Assembly (NCBI GenBank): GCA_047618565.1 | Contig: JBLHKW010000116.1 | Location: 1-17,477, forward strand | Length of the DNA: 17,477 bases | Direction: 5' to 3' | Source of the DNA: JBLHKW01 sp047618565 | GTDB taxonomy: Bacteria; Planctomycetota; UBA1135; GCA-002686595 | Part shown: piece after piece, positions 6,199 through 14,149 of the stretch | Layout: every line of letters begins with the position of its first letter | How positions within the stretch are numbered: position 1 is the first letter of the stretch | Made by a program: the position numbers and the translations under genes | Notes under the pieces: model-generated | What the model was told of the DNA's origin: nothing | Databases searched by the model: none | The model's input: the letters and a program-made list of their open reading frames with translations, nothing else

Positions 6199-8450
6199 GC
6201 AGGCTGCCGGCCCCCACCAGCCGAGCCGAAACCGCGCAGGCCCTGGCCTGCCTGGCCCCGGTGGGCACCCTGCTCGCGGGCGTGCTGCACGGCGTGCCCA
6301 CCCACACGAGCGCCGCCGCCGGCTGGATACTGCTCACGGCCCTGCCGGCCGTCATGCTGGCCGCCGCTCGCCGGCGTGATTTCGTACTGCGCGGCCTGGC
6401 GGGCGCGCTGGTCCTGCTCCTGCTGGCGCTGCTGCATATCCTGCGCCGGGGCGACCTCGACACCTTCGAGGCCCAGCGCGCGCTGGTCTCCCTGTCGGGC
6501 TGGCTTGCCTTGCTACTCGGCGGCGCCAGCCTCGGGCGCACGGGCCGGCGCGTCCTGGCGCGTGGCCTGCTGCTGCTCTCGGCGCTCGGCCTGGGCTTCG
6601 CCTGGATCGACACCCTGCGCGATCCGGTGCGCGCCCTGTCGGGTGCGCTCGAGAACAGCGGCGACCTGTCCGAGACCCTCCTTCCGGGAGCACTGCTCGG
6701 ACTCGCCCTGGCGCGCTCGGAACGGGGCGCCTGGCGCATCGTGGGCCTGTCGACGGCGGCGGCATTCCTGATCACGGTCGGCCGCGCACCGGTGATCGCG
6801 GGCGGGCTGAGCTTTCTGGCCGCCGCCAGCCTGTACACCGTGTTCGGGAGTCACGGGCAGCGCAAGCTGCGCGCCGGTGCGTGGATCGCGGCCTTGATCA
6901 CCTTCGGGGCGACCTTCCTCGTCTCCCACCGACCGGCGGACTCCAGCGCGGCCCCGGCTTCCGTTTCCAGCGCCACCGTGCAAACGGACCTCGACGCGAC
7001 CCTCGGAGGCATGGGATTCCGCCGCCTGACCTGGGCACGGGTCCCGGCCATGGTCGCCGACCACCCATGGATCGGCGTGGGCCCGGGCCAGTTTCCACGT
7101 ACCTTCCCCACCTACCGGGATCCGCGCGAGATCGAGATCTCGTCCCACGGACGCAGCTCCCCCACATCGACCGAGGTCGAGCACGCGCACAACGACTGGT
7201 TGGAAGCGTTCGCCGAGTACGGCGTCATCGGCGGGAGCGCCTGGCTCATGTTCGGGCTGCTGATCGCAGCCCGGGCACTCGGCGTCCTCAGCGGCCGCCA
7301 CGGCGCGAACGGCGCGAACGGTGACAGCGCCCAGGATGCGTTCGCCCTGGCCAGCCTCGGGGTCCTCGCCAACGCGTGTTTCAACAGTCCGCACCTCGCG
7401 GGCCCCGCCTTCGCCAGCGCCGCACCCGTACTCGGTGTGCTGCTCGCGCGCAGCACGCCCGCGCCAGCCCGGAACATTCGCACCACGCTCGTGCTGCTCG
7501 CGGCCGTCGTGCTCGCCATCGTGCAGGCGCCGCAGGCATGGCGTTTCGTCAGGCATGGAGCCGCACTCAGGCCGCTCACGGGTGCAGCCACCGTCATGGT
7601 GGACGGAAAGCGTGTACACGACGCAAAGGCCAAGGCCGAGGCGCTGGAGCAAGCCCTGGCAGCCTGTCCCGATTCAACCGTCGCGCGGGTCGAGCAGGCG
7701 GACCTGAAGCGCAGTCTCGGCGCGCCGGCAGAGCGACAGCTCGCACTCTGGCAGGCGGTGCTCGAGCTGCGCCCGTATCACCTCGAGGCGCTGATGGCCG
7801 TGGCCAATCTGCACGCACGCGCGGAGCGCTTCGAGCTCGCCAAGGCGTCCTATGCGGCGGCGGAGCGAGTGGACCCGAACAACCCGCAGCTGAGCCGGAA
7901 CACGCTGCTGCTCGCGCTGCGAGCGGGAGACGTCGACGGTGTGCTCGCCGGCCTGGCGCGCGAGAGCCAGCGCGGATCCCTTGACCTGGGCTGGCTGGAA
8001 CGCTGCGCCGCGGAGATGTTGCTCTCCGGTCGTCCGCACCTCGGGCTGCCGCTGCTCGAGCGCGCGCGCCCGGAGCTGCAGGTGACGTCCGCCGAAAGCG
8101 CGTACGCTCTGGCGAGCAGCCTGGCCGAGGACCCGCAGCGCAAGCTGATCGCGGACGCCCTGCTGGCGCACGCGCACTTCAGCTGGGCCCGGGAGCACGC
8201 CAGCGCGGGCGACGCGGCCAGCGCCGTTCGCAGCTACCGTCAATGCCTGAGGATCGCCGACAGCTACCCCGATCTGCGCGGCGCAGCCCGGCGCATACGG
8301 CTCGAACTGGCGGCCGCCGAGTCCCTGCGCGGGAGCGACCACGGCGAGGCGCCCTGGCCCGAGCTGAATCCGGTCCAGGAGAGCGAGCTGCCCGACTGGG
8401 CGCTCGAGGAGCTGCAACGGCTCGGCTGGCCGGGCTCCAGGCGCCGTTAA
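6195..8450 (+). CDS. O-antigen ligase-like polytopic membrane protein with C-terminal TPRs
   Basis: The protein has 751 aa. Hydrophobic segments span about 15-450, at least ten in number. The largest extracytoplasmic loop (about 247-340) carries DHPWIGVGPGQFPRTF (289-304) and EHAHNDWLEAFAEYGVIG (329-346), the signature of the Wzy_C/WaaL family that transfers or polymerises undecaprenyl-linked glycans or attaches glycans to proteins; His330/His332 sit where the functional His is found. Residues about 475-700 are soluble TPR-like helices (LELRPYHLEALMAVANLHAR, YAAAERVDPNNP), a fusion common in Wzy_C proteins outside Enterobacteria. The GTG start at 6195 overlaps the ftsY stop (GTGA), so expression is tied to the ribH-nusB-ftsY operon. 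No glycosyltransferase genes are nearby. Whether it is a lipopolysaccharide ligase, a polymerase or a protein O-glycosyltransferase cannot be told from sequence. Confidence 0.85.
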   Translation: MSRLPAPTSRAETAQALACLAPVGTLLAGVLHGVPTHTSAAAGWILLTALPAVMLAAARRRDFVLRGLAGALVLLLLALLHILRRGDLDTFEAQRALVSLSGWLALLLGGASLGRTGRRVLARGLLLLSALGLGFAWIDTLRDPVRALSGALENSGDLSETLLPGALLGLALARSERGAWRIVGLSTAAAFLITVGRAPVIAGGLSFLAAASLYTVFGSHGQRKLRAGAWIAALITFGATFLVSHRPADSSAAPASVSSATVQTDLDATLGGMGFRRLTWARVPAMVADHPWIGVGPGQFPRTFPTYRDPREIEISSHGRSSPTSTEVEHAHNDWLEAFAEYGVIGGSAWLMFGLLIAARALGVLSGRHGANGANGDSAQDAFALASLGVLANACFNSPHLAGPAFASAAPVLGVLLARSTPAPARNIRTTLVLLAAVVLAIVQAPQAWRFVRHGAALRPLTGAATVMVDGKRVHDAKAKAEALEQALAACPDSTVARVEQADLKRSLGAPAERQLALWQAVLELRPYHLEALMAVANLHARAERFELAKASYAAAERVDPNNPQLSRNTLLLALRAGDVDGVLAGLARESQRGSLDLGWLERCAAEMLLSGRPHLGLPLLERARPELQVTSAESAYALASSLAEDPQRKLIADALLAHAHFSWAREHASAGDAASAVRSYRQCLRIADSYPDLRGAARRIRLELAAAESLRGSDHGEAPWPELNPVQESELPDWALEELQRLGWPGSRRR

Positions 8451-8600
8451 CGGCCCGCCAGGAGCAGCCCAGGCCAACGAAAGGGCAACTCCTGCGTAAG
8501 GTCTGGCCTGTCCGGCTCTGATCGGGAGAAATAGCGGCCGATGCGCTACGATTGAGAAGGGCCGGCCGCAGTCCACGAAGCCCTGACCCCCCTTAATCCG

Positions 8601-9356
8601 ATGATGATGAACGACGCCCCCGACAGCTCCACGGCCCCGAATGCCCCCGCGGCGCCCGACGCCACCACCACTCGCAGCGTGCTGGTGGTCGAGGATGAAG
8701 AGGCCCTGGCCGTCGGCGTGCGTGACGCCCTCGAGCACGCCGGCTACAAGGCCGACGTGGTGCACGACGGCGTGACCGCCCTCGAGCGCATCCGCGCCAC
8801 CCTGCCGGACCTGATCGTGCTCGACCTCATGATGCCCGGCATGAGTGGACTCGAGATCCTCGAGGTCCTGCGACGCGAGAAGCTGAAGCTGCGCGTTCTG
8901 ATTCTCACGGCTCTGGCGGATGAGGACGATCTCCTGCGCGGCTTCGAGATGGGCGCGGACGACTACATGAAGAAGCCCTTCTCGCCGCGCGAGCTGATCG
9001 CGCGCGTCGAGGCCCAGTTCCGGCGCATCGACATGGACAATGCTCCCCCCCAGTTCCTGGAGCTGCCCGAGGACATCAAGGTCGACCTGCAACGGCTCGA
9101 GGTGCACCGCTCGGGACAGATCCTGCCCCTGACTCCGCGCGAAGGCGACATCCTCGCCTACCTCATCAAGAACCGCGACCGCGTGGTGACGCGCGAGGAC
9201 CTGCTGCTCGATGTCTGGCACTACCAGAGCGCCAACGTCGAGACCCGCACGGTCGACATCCACATCGTCGGTCTGCGGCGCAAGGTCGAGCCCAACCCCT
9301 CCGACCCGACGCTGATCCAGACCGTGCGTGGCAAGGGCTACCGCTGGTACCATTAG
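8601..9356 (+). CDS. OmpR/PhoB-family response regulator
   Basis: This is a DNA-binding regulator of a two-component system. After a 25-residue Ala/Pro-rich leader, the receiver domain (about 26-140) shows the acidic pocket EDE (31-33), phospho-acceptor Asp75 in LIVLDLMMPG, Thr103 in LILTA and Lys125 in DDYMKKPFSP, so it looks fully functional. The winged-helix DNA-binding domain (about 155-251) shows LTPREGDILAYLIKN, REDLLLDVW, TRTVDIHIVGLRRKVE and the terminal TVRGKGYRWYH. The start region is ATGATGATG; the first ATG (8601) is given but 8604 or 8607 is equally possible, and no Shine-Dalgarno is visible. The 150 bases before it should hold the promoter. A 7-bp inverted repeat (8470-8476 with 8504-8510) and a weak TACGAT (8547-8552) are all I see there. 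The partner kinase starts 24 bases downstream. Confidence 0.95.
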   Translation: MMMNDAPDSSTAPNAPAAPDATTTRSVLVVEDEEALAVGVRDALEHAGYKADVVHDGVTALERIRATLPDLIVLDLMMPGMSGLEILEVLRREKLKLRVLILTALADEDDLLRGFEMGADDYMKKPFSPRELIARVEAQFRRIDMDNAPPQFLELPEDIKVDLQRLEVHRSGQILPLTPREGDILAYLIKNRDRVVTREDLLLDVWHYQSANVETRTVDIHIVGLRRKVEPNPSDPTLIQTVRGKGYRWYH

Positions 9357-9380
9357 TCGGGCCGCTACTAGCCCGGATTA

Positions 9381-11285
9381 TTGAACCTACGCGGAAAGAG
9401 CAGACCGGACAGCTTCTTCGCTACCAAGCGAACGGCCCTGTTTCTCTACTCTCTGCTGGTCGTGCTCCCGGCGCTGGTGTTCGGCACCCTGCACTGGAGC
9501 CTGCTGATCGAGGAGCATCGTGCGCAGCTGTCGCAGGCTCCAGAGGACGCCAGCAGCGCGGTCACGCGCATGCTGGGCGAGATCAAGCACAGCCTGAAGG
9601 TGGTCCTCGACCGTGAGGAACGGCGCGACTTCAGGCAGTACCAGCAGGACTCATTCAGCGAGGGCACGACCCAGCAGCTGGCCTTCCTGAGGTCTCCGCT
9701 CTTCGCGGGCCCCGCGCCGGACGAGATCCTGGCCTGGTTCTCCTACGACCTGATGGACGAGCGGCCCGAGGTGACGATCTTTGACGGACGCCACTCGGAG
9801 TGGCTCGTCGAACGCGAGAACCTGCGCCATTTCCTCGAGCAGGAGATCGTGCAGGGTGGACAGGAGCAGGTGCGCCGCGTCGAGCTGCGGTCGGACGCCT
9901 CCTGGCCTCCGGCGGATCAGGACCCGAGCGCCCCGGGCGACCGTCCAGCCTCCCAGACCCTGGCCCTGCCGATCGTGGCGATCAACCTGAGCGTCGTGCG
10001 CAACGAGGACACGCTGCGTGCTGCCGTCCTGGACCTGGGCGAGGCCGGTGAGCGCCGCATCGACATCCCGCGCACGAACTTCCACCTGCGCCTCATGCGC
10101 GACGGTGAGGGCCAGTTGCGCCTGGTGGCCACGCGTCAGGTCCTGGTGCGCGCCCAGAGCGGTCAGTTCCCGGAGGCCTTCGAGGACATGGCGCGCGACA
10201 AGGTGCTGGTCCAGGGCTTCTTCATGGATCCCACGTGGCTGCTCGACGTGATGCCGAGCCGCGTGCACCGCAACATCCTCGCCCCCCACGAGCGCGTGCT
10301 GTTCTGGGACCAGCGCGACGAGGTCTTGCCGTCGACCCACGTGGTGCAGGAGATCCAGCTCTTCGACCAGATCGATATCGAGATCGAGGTCGAAGCGGAT
10401 CGCAACCTGGGCATGATGAAGGCCGTGATCGACGTGGAGGACATGAAGACCCGCTTCCGGCGCCAGTGGCTCGGATTCCTGGGGGTCACGGCGGTGATGG
10501 CCGTGTCGCTGGTGATCGGAATGGGCCTGCTGGTGCGCAGCGTGCAGGCCTCCCTGGAGCAGGCGCGACGCACCGAGAACTTCGTCGCCTCGGTCACCCA
10601 CGAGCTGCGCACCCCCGTCGCGGCCGTGAAGCTGTACGGCGAGATGTTGCGCGACGGCTGGGTCACGAGCGACGACAAGCGCAGCGAGTACTTCAACCGC
10701 ATAGTGACCGAGTCAGACCGCCTGGCCACGTTGATCGATCGCGTGCTGCTGAAACGCAAGCTCGGCGTCGAGCCCTCGGCACCCATGTCCGGCGACCTGA
10801 ACCTGACCGTGCGCTCACAGATCCCGGAACTGGAGTCCGCCGGAGCGCAGCACGGGGACCTGCACTTCTCCCTGGCCGAGGATCTTCCGCAGGTGCTGCT
10901 GGTGCACGAGGGAGTCCACTCGGTGCTCGTCAACCTGATCGAGAACGCACGCAAGTACGCCCGTCCGCAAGCCGCCGGATCGAACAATGGAGCCAGCGCT
11001 GACGACGCCAGTACGGCCGATCCGATCCTGGTGTGCACGCGCACTGTGAAGGGCAAGGTCGTGCTCGAGGTCAGCGACCGCGGCCCGGGCATCCCCGAGA
11101 GCGAGCGCTCGAAGATCTTCGACGCCTTCTACCGCATCGGCGATGAGCGCACGCGCACCGCCCCGGGGACCGGGCTGGGCCTGCACCTGGTCTCCGCCCA
11201 GGCCCAAGCCATGAAGGCACGCGTCCAGGTCTACCCGCGCGAGGGCGGGGGCGCGACCTTCCGCGTGACGTTCAGGAAGGCCTGA
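9381..11285 (+). CDS. membrane-bound sensor histidine kinase
   Basis: The protein has 634 aa and is the cognate kinase of the preceding regulator. Transmembrane helix 1 is about 19-42 and helix 2 about 364-386; between them lie about 320 residues outside the cytoplasmic membrane without a sensor fold I recognise. The HisKA dimerisation domain has SVTHELRTPVAAVKL with phospho-acceptor His407. The HATPase_c domain shows the N box NLIENA (518-523, Mg-binding Asn522), the G1 box DRGPG (566-570), the F box IFDAFYRIG (579-587) and the G2 box GTGLGLHL (596-603). No HAMP domain is obvious. The start is inferred as TTG 9381: an in-frame TAG at 9369 closes the frame upstream, and no ATG/GTG lies before the first membrane helix. 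The gene is followed by a small hairpin and a convergent gene. Confidence 0.93.
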   Translation: MNLRGKSRPDSFFATKRTALFLYSLLVVLPALVFGTLHWSLLIEEHRAQLSQAPEDASSAVTRMLGEIKHSLKVVLDREERRDFRQYQQDSFSEGTTQQLAFLRSPLFAGPAPDEILAWFSYDLMDERPEVTIFDGRHSEWLVERENLRHFLEQEIVQGGQEQVRRVELRSDASWPPADQDPSAPGDRPASQTLALPIVAINLSVVRNEDTLRAAVLDLGEAGERRIDIPRTNFHLRLMRDGEGQLRLVATRQVLVRAQSGQFPEAFEDMARDKVLVQGFFMDPTWLLDVMPSRVHRNILAPHERVLFWDQRDEVLPSTHVVQEIQLFDQIDIEIEVEADRNLGMMKAVIDVEDMKTRFRRQWLGFLGVTAVMAVSLVIGMGLLVRSVQASLEQARRTENFVASVTHELRTPVAAVKLYGEMLRDGWVTSDDKRSEYFNRIVTESDRLATLIDRVLLKRKLGVEPSAPMSGDLNLTVRSQIPELESAGAQHGDLHFSLAEDLPQVLLVHEGVHSVLVNLIENARKYARPQAAGSNNGASADDASTADPILVCTRTVKGKVVLEVSDRGPGIPESERSKIFDAFYRIGDERTRTAPGTGLGLHLVSAQAQAMKARVQVYPREGGGATFRVTFRKA

Positions 11286-11293
11286 TCCGAACG

Positions 11294-11311
11294 GGCCCGA
11301 TGAAACGGGCT
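11294..11311. terminator. possible bidirectional hairpin between convergent genes
   Basis: GGCCCG and CGGGCT form a 6-bp stem (one G-U pair in the + transcript) around the 6-base loop ATGAAA. It lies 9 bases after the kinase stop and overlaps the stop codon of the convergent foldase gene. There is no T-run, so it is not a canonical intrinsic terminator; the position is the main support. Confidence 0.35.
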
Positions 11312-13160
11312 ACAGCTCCTCGGAGTCTTCCCAGGAGAGCAGGTGGATCTGATAGCGGTTCTTGGCGTAGTCCGCGGTGGCCGTCATGAACTCGTCGTCG
11401 AAGGCGACGGACGACTCGTAGGCGACCTGACGCCGCAGGCCCACGATCTGCTGCGCCGTGATCCCATCGATGTCCGCCACGCGCTCGCCGGCGGCGCGCA
11501 CGAGGAAGGCGAAGGTGCCCGGGGCATTGGCCTCGGCGGGAGCGATGTCGCCCTGCTCAAGTTCGAAGAGATGAGCAGAGATGCGCACGTAGAGGTCCGC
11601 AGGCCCCGCGTTCGCGAGATCGCCATCGGGCACTTCGGTGCGCTCCAGGAAGGGTCGATCGAGGACCTCGAAGCCCGCCTCCGTCGCGACACGCAAGAAC
11701 GTCTCGGCATCCGCGTTGGGCATCGACTCCTCGCCCTCGGCCACCTCTTCCGGAGCTCCCAGCGCGTCTCGCAGGGCCTCCAGTGCCTCGGTCGCGATCA
11801 CGGCGGCGTGTTCCTCGGCCCACTTCACCGAGATGTCCTCGCGGATGTCAGCGAACGGGGGTTCCTCGCCGGGCTGCTTGCTGGCGACGCGCGCCACGAT
11901 CATCGCGTTTTGCTCGTGCACCACGCGCGGCAGGTAGGCCCCGGGCTCACCGAAGGCCAGCTGGCTGCCCGAGAAGCGTCCGCCCCAGCCGGGAGCCTCT
12001 TGAAGCTCGAGGCGCGTGAATGCATCGGTCGGGGCCTCGAAGGCGAGTCCGAAGCCCGCGGCCTCGGCAGCGAAGTCCACCGGGGTGCCCTCCTCTTCAC
12101 GCAGCTTGATGTCCGCGAGCCAGTCCATCATGGCGGCGTGCACCGGCGCCTGGAGCTCACAGATGGCGCTCACGTCATCGTAGGGCTTGAAGACGACCTT
12201 GTTGGGTGTCTCCTCGTCCACAGGCACGTCGGCCCGGAAGCGGATGCTCGACGTCTGGTTGAAGTAGGAGCGTGCGAGGGACTCCATGTCCTCGTCTTCC
12301 GCGCGCGGGTACTTCGCCAGCAGCGCGGCCACATCGAACTCCGTGCTCACGTCGAGCCACGCGACCTCGGGCAGAACCTTCTCGGCCGTGTAGTACGAGC
12401 GCTGCTGGAAGTCCGGCATCTCGTGGTACCAGGCCAGCAGGTCGTCGTCCGCGGGGACGCTGCTCTTGGCCTGCTCCTCGTAGTCGGCGCTGTCGACGAG
12501 CACGTACTGAAACGAGTACTCGGGATGCTGCTCGGCCCAGAGCTTGGCGATATCTGCGGACGGCGCGACGGACACGCCCATCTGCAGCAGCGCCTTGTAC
12601 TTCTGGAAGCGCAGCAGCTCACGCACATCCTCCTGAACCTCGACCGTCGTGGTTCGGTTCTGCGCGGCCCAGCGCTTGAAGTTGTCGCCCGTGTTGAAAA
12701 CCATGCGCATGCGCGCGGAGACCTCGCCGTCGGTGGCGGCGATGTCGGAAGCCGTCGCCTGCTCGCCGACGATCAGGTACATGGCGACGTCCTCGTCCGA
12801 CACGCGTGCGCCGTTCGGACTGTCCGCCGTGGCCTTGGGCCGGAAGAGGCCCAGGTCGGCCATGCGCTGAAGTCCGCGCTTGGCGAAGAGGAAGTCCTGC
12901 TGGCTGACTTCGGATTGCGCGCCGGTGTCCGGGTCGACCCATGTCATCGAGGGGCGCACAGGGCCGCCACCACCGAACATGTTTCGCGCGGTGTCCTGCA
13001 GCTGGCTACCTACGGTGAAGATCAGCAGCACGAAGAAGACCAGGCCGAGGATCAGAATGAACTTGAGCCGGCTCTGACCCGCTGGGACGTGGACCAGCTC
13101 GTCGTCGTCATGGGTGGACTCGGGCTCGGTCGGGCGCTGGGGTACGTTCTTGTTGGACAT
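11310..13160 (-). CDS. membrane-anchored PpiD/SurA-like periplasmic foldase
   Basis: The protein has 616 aa: a short charged cytoplasmic N terminus, one membrane anchor (about 33-50, LKFILILGLVFFVLLIF), and a large extracytoplasmic part. The N-in single-helix layout, the early VSQQDF...AKRGLQRM helices, the helical VPADDDLLAWYHEMPDFQQRS segment followed by a strand (residues 235-272) and the repeated parvulin-like endings (LAFGEPGAYLPRVV, 401-414; HLFELEQGDIAPAEA, 530-544) match PpiD/SurA-type chaperones that help newly exported proteins fold. I cannot find a good catalytic PpiC (rotamase) core, so it may act only as a chaperone. Start ATG 13160. A probable promoter lies about 115 bases upstream (13274-13303), and scpB is 205 bases upstream on the same strand, so it may form its own transcript. 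The family call is moderate. Confidence 0.6.
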   Translation of the reverse strand: MSNKNVPQRPTEPESTHDDDELVHVPAGQSRLKFILILGLVFFVLLIFTVGSQLQDTARNMFGGGGPVRPSMTWVDPDTGAQSEVSQQDFLFAKRGLQRMADLGLFRPKATADSPNGARVSDEDVAMYLIVGEQATASDIAATDGEVSARMRMVFNTGDNFKRWAAQNRTTTVEVQEDVRELLRFQKYKALLQMGVSVAPSADIAKLWAEQHPEYSFQYVLVDSADYEEQAKSSVPADDDLLAWYHEMPDFQQRSYYTAEKVLPEVAWLDVSTEFDVAALLAKYPRAEDEDMESLARSYFNQTSSIRFRADVPVDEETPNKVVFKPYDDVSAICELQAPVHAAMMDWLADIKLREEEGTPVDFAAEAAGFGLAFEAPTDAFTRLELQEAPGWGGRFSGSQLAFGEPGAYLPRVVHEQNAMIVARVASKQPGEEPPFADIREDISVKWAEEHAAVIATEALEALRDALGAPEEVAEGEESMPNADAETFLRVATEAGFEVLDRPFLERTEVPDGDLANAGPADLYVRISAHLFELEQGDIAPAEANAPGTFAFLVRAAGERVADIDGITAQQIVGLRRQVAYESSVAFDDEFMTATADYAKNRYQIHLLSWEDSEEL

Positions 13161-13273
13161 CGCAGGGATCCTGGCACAGGCGGAATAGGGGTCCGCCCGG
13201 CAGCGGATGGGTACGGATTCGCCAGCATCGACCAGACACGATCTGGAATGCGCGAAACCGGATGGAGCGAAAG

Positions 13274-13303
13274 AGTTTACGGCGCCCCGGCCGAGGCGCG
13301 CAA
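13274..13303 (-). promoter_or_regulatory. candidate sigma70-type promoter for the PpiD-like gene
   Basis: On the minus strand TTGCGC (13303-13298) and TAAACT (13279-13274) are separated by 18 bases. They lie in the 205-base gap between scpB and the foldase gene, leaving an untranslated leader of about 105 bases. The match is partial (three of six and four of six), but the region is locally AT-richer than its surroundings. Confidence 0.35.
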
Positions 13304-13339
13304 GGCGCCAGCGCCCTATCTGAGGCGTGAGCTAGCCTG

Positions 13340-13355
13340 GGGCCCGTCTGGGCCC
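13340..13355 (-). terminator. GC-rich hairpin just downstream of scpB
   Basis: Two GGGCCC palindromes separated by four bases form a 6-bp stem, 10 bases past the scpB stop. An overlapping alternative hairpin GCCCG-CCGC-CGGGC lies at 13352-13365. No U-tract follows on the minus strand, so it could attenuate or end the upstream transcript, or be incidental. Confidence 0.35.
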
Positions 13356-13365
13356 GCCGCCGGGC

Positions 13366-14094
13366 TCAGTTCCGGGCCAGCTCGCCGTCGCGCGGCAGGT
13401 CGGCCAGGGTCTCGAGCCCGAACCGGAAGAGGAACTCCTTGGTGGTCCCGTACATCAGGGCGTGGCCCGGATCCTCGGATCGACCCACCACGCGGACCAG
13501 GCCGCGGTCCACCAGAGAGCGCAGCATGGGGCCCGCCTGGACCCCACGGATGGCCTCGATCTCGGCCTTCGTGACCGGTCCGCGGTAGGCCACGACCGAG
13601 AGCGTCTCCAGGGCCGCCGGGCTGATGCGCTCGACCGTCGCCTGCTTCGAGAGGCTGGCCACGAGTTCCCCGAGAGCCGGCCGGGTCATGAGGGTAGAGC
13701 CGCCGGCCAGGCCGCGCAGTTCGAATCCCAGGCCAGCCGCGTTCAACCGCTCGCCCACCAGGGTCATGGCGGTCTTCACGCGCGCCTTGGACGTACCCAG
13801 CACCTTCGCGAGGCGTGCAGCACCGATCGGATCCGGGCAAGCGAATAGCAGCGCGGAGACGTGGGCGACGAGCTCCTCGTCGGTGGCCGAGTCTTCCAAG
13901 GGCGCGGTGTCGTCCTCGTCCTCGTCCTCGTTCTGCGCTTCGTCCACTGCGGCCTCCGGCGCAACACCGGCATCGTCGCCCTCAGGGGCGTCGATCAGCT
14001 CCGCGACCTCCGCGGCCTCGACGACCTCGGAGGTTTCCGGGACGTCAGGATCCTGGCCGGGCTCCTGCACTGCGGGTTCGGGGCTGTCATTCAT
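13366..14094 (-). CDS. scpB: segregation and condensation protein B (ScpB)
   Basis: ScpB is the winged-helix kite subunit that dimerises and binds ScpA to regulate the SMC condensin in chromosome compaction and segregation. The protein has 242 aa. Residues about 72-230 are the ScpB core: HVSALLFACPDPIGAARLAKVLG (77-99), GFELRGLAGGSTLMTRP (123-139), ISPAALETLSVVAYRGPVTK (157-176), EIEAIRGV, LVDRGLVRVVGR, and YGTTKEFLFRFGLETLADLP near the end. An acidic N-terminal extension of about 70 residues, with an Asp/Glu run at 56-62, precedes it. The start ATG 14094 has AAGGGA about ten bases upstream as a possible ribosome site. It lies 55 bases after the parvulin lipoprotein gene. No scpA or smc is present in the window. 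Confidence 0.94.
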   Translation of the reverse strand: MNDSPEPAVQEPGQDPDVPETSEVVEAAEVAELIDAPEGDDAGVAPEAAVDEAQNEDEDEDDTAPLEDSATDEELVAHVSALLFACPDPIGAARLAKVLGTSKARVKTAMTLVGERLNAAGLGFELRGLAGGSTLMTRPALGELVASLSKQATVERISPAALETLSVVAYRGPVTKAEIEAIRGVQAGPMLRSLVDRGLVRVVGRSEDPGHALMYGTTKEFLFRFGLETLADLPRDGELARN

Positions 14095-14149
14095 GGTATG
14101 AGCATCCCTTTCCGCAGCGATCGGCGCAAGCCGCCAGACCTGCCTTTCC

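Noticed and set aside
8470..8510. CAGGCCA/TGGCCTG inverted repeat as a terminator after the ligase gene
   Set aside because: The loop is 27 bases and there is no T-run; 7-bp arms at this distance are expected by chance in GC-rich DNA.
7674..9353. 559-codon open frame on the minus strand across the ligase and response-regulator genes
   Set aside because: It is antisense to two well-identified genes and has the His/Arg/Gln-rich low-complexity look of a GC-driven shadow frame.
11343..13574. 743-codon + strand open frame opposite the PpiD-like gene
   Set aside because: It has no recognisable domains, an Arg/His/Gly/Leu-rich composition and full overlap with a protein-like minus-strand gene; explained by high third-position GC.
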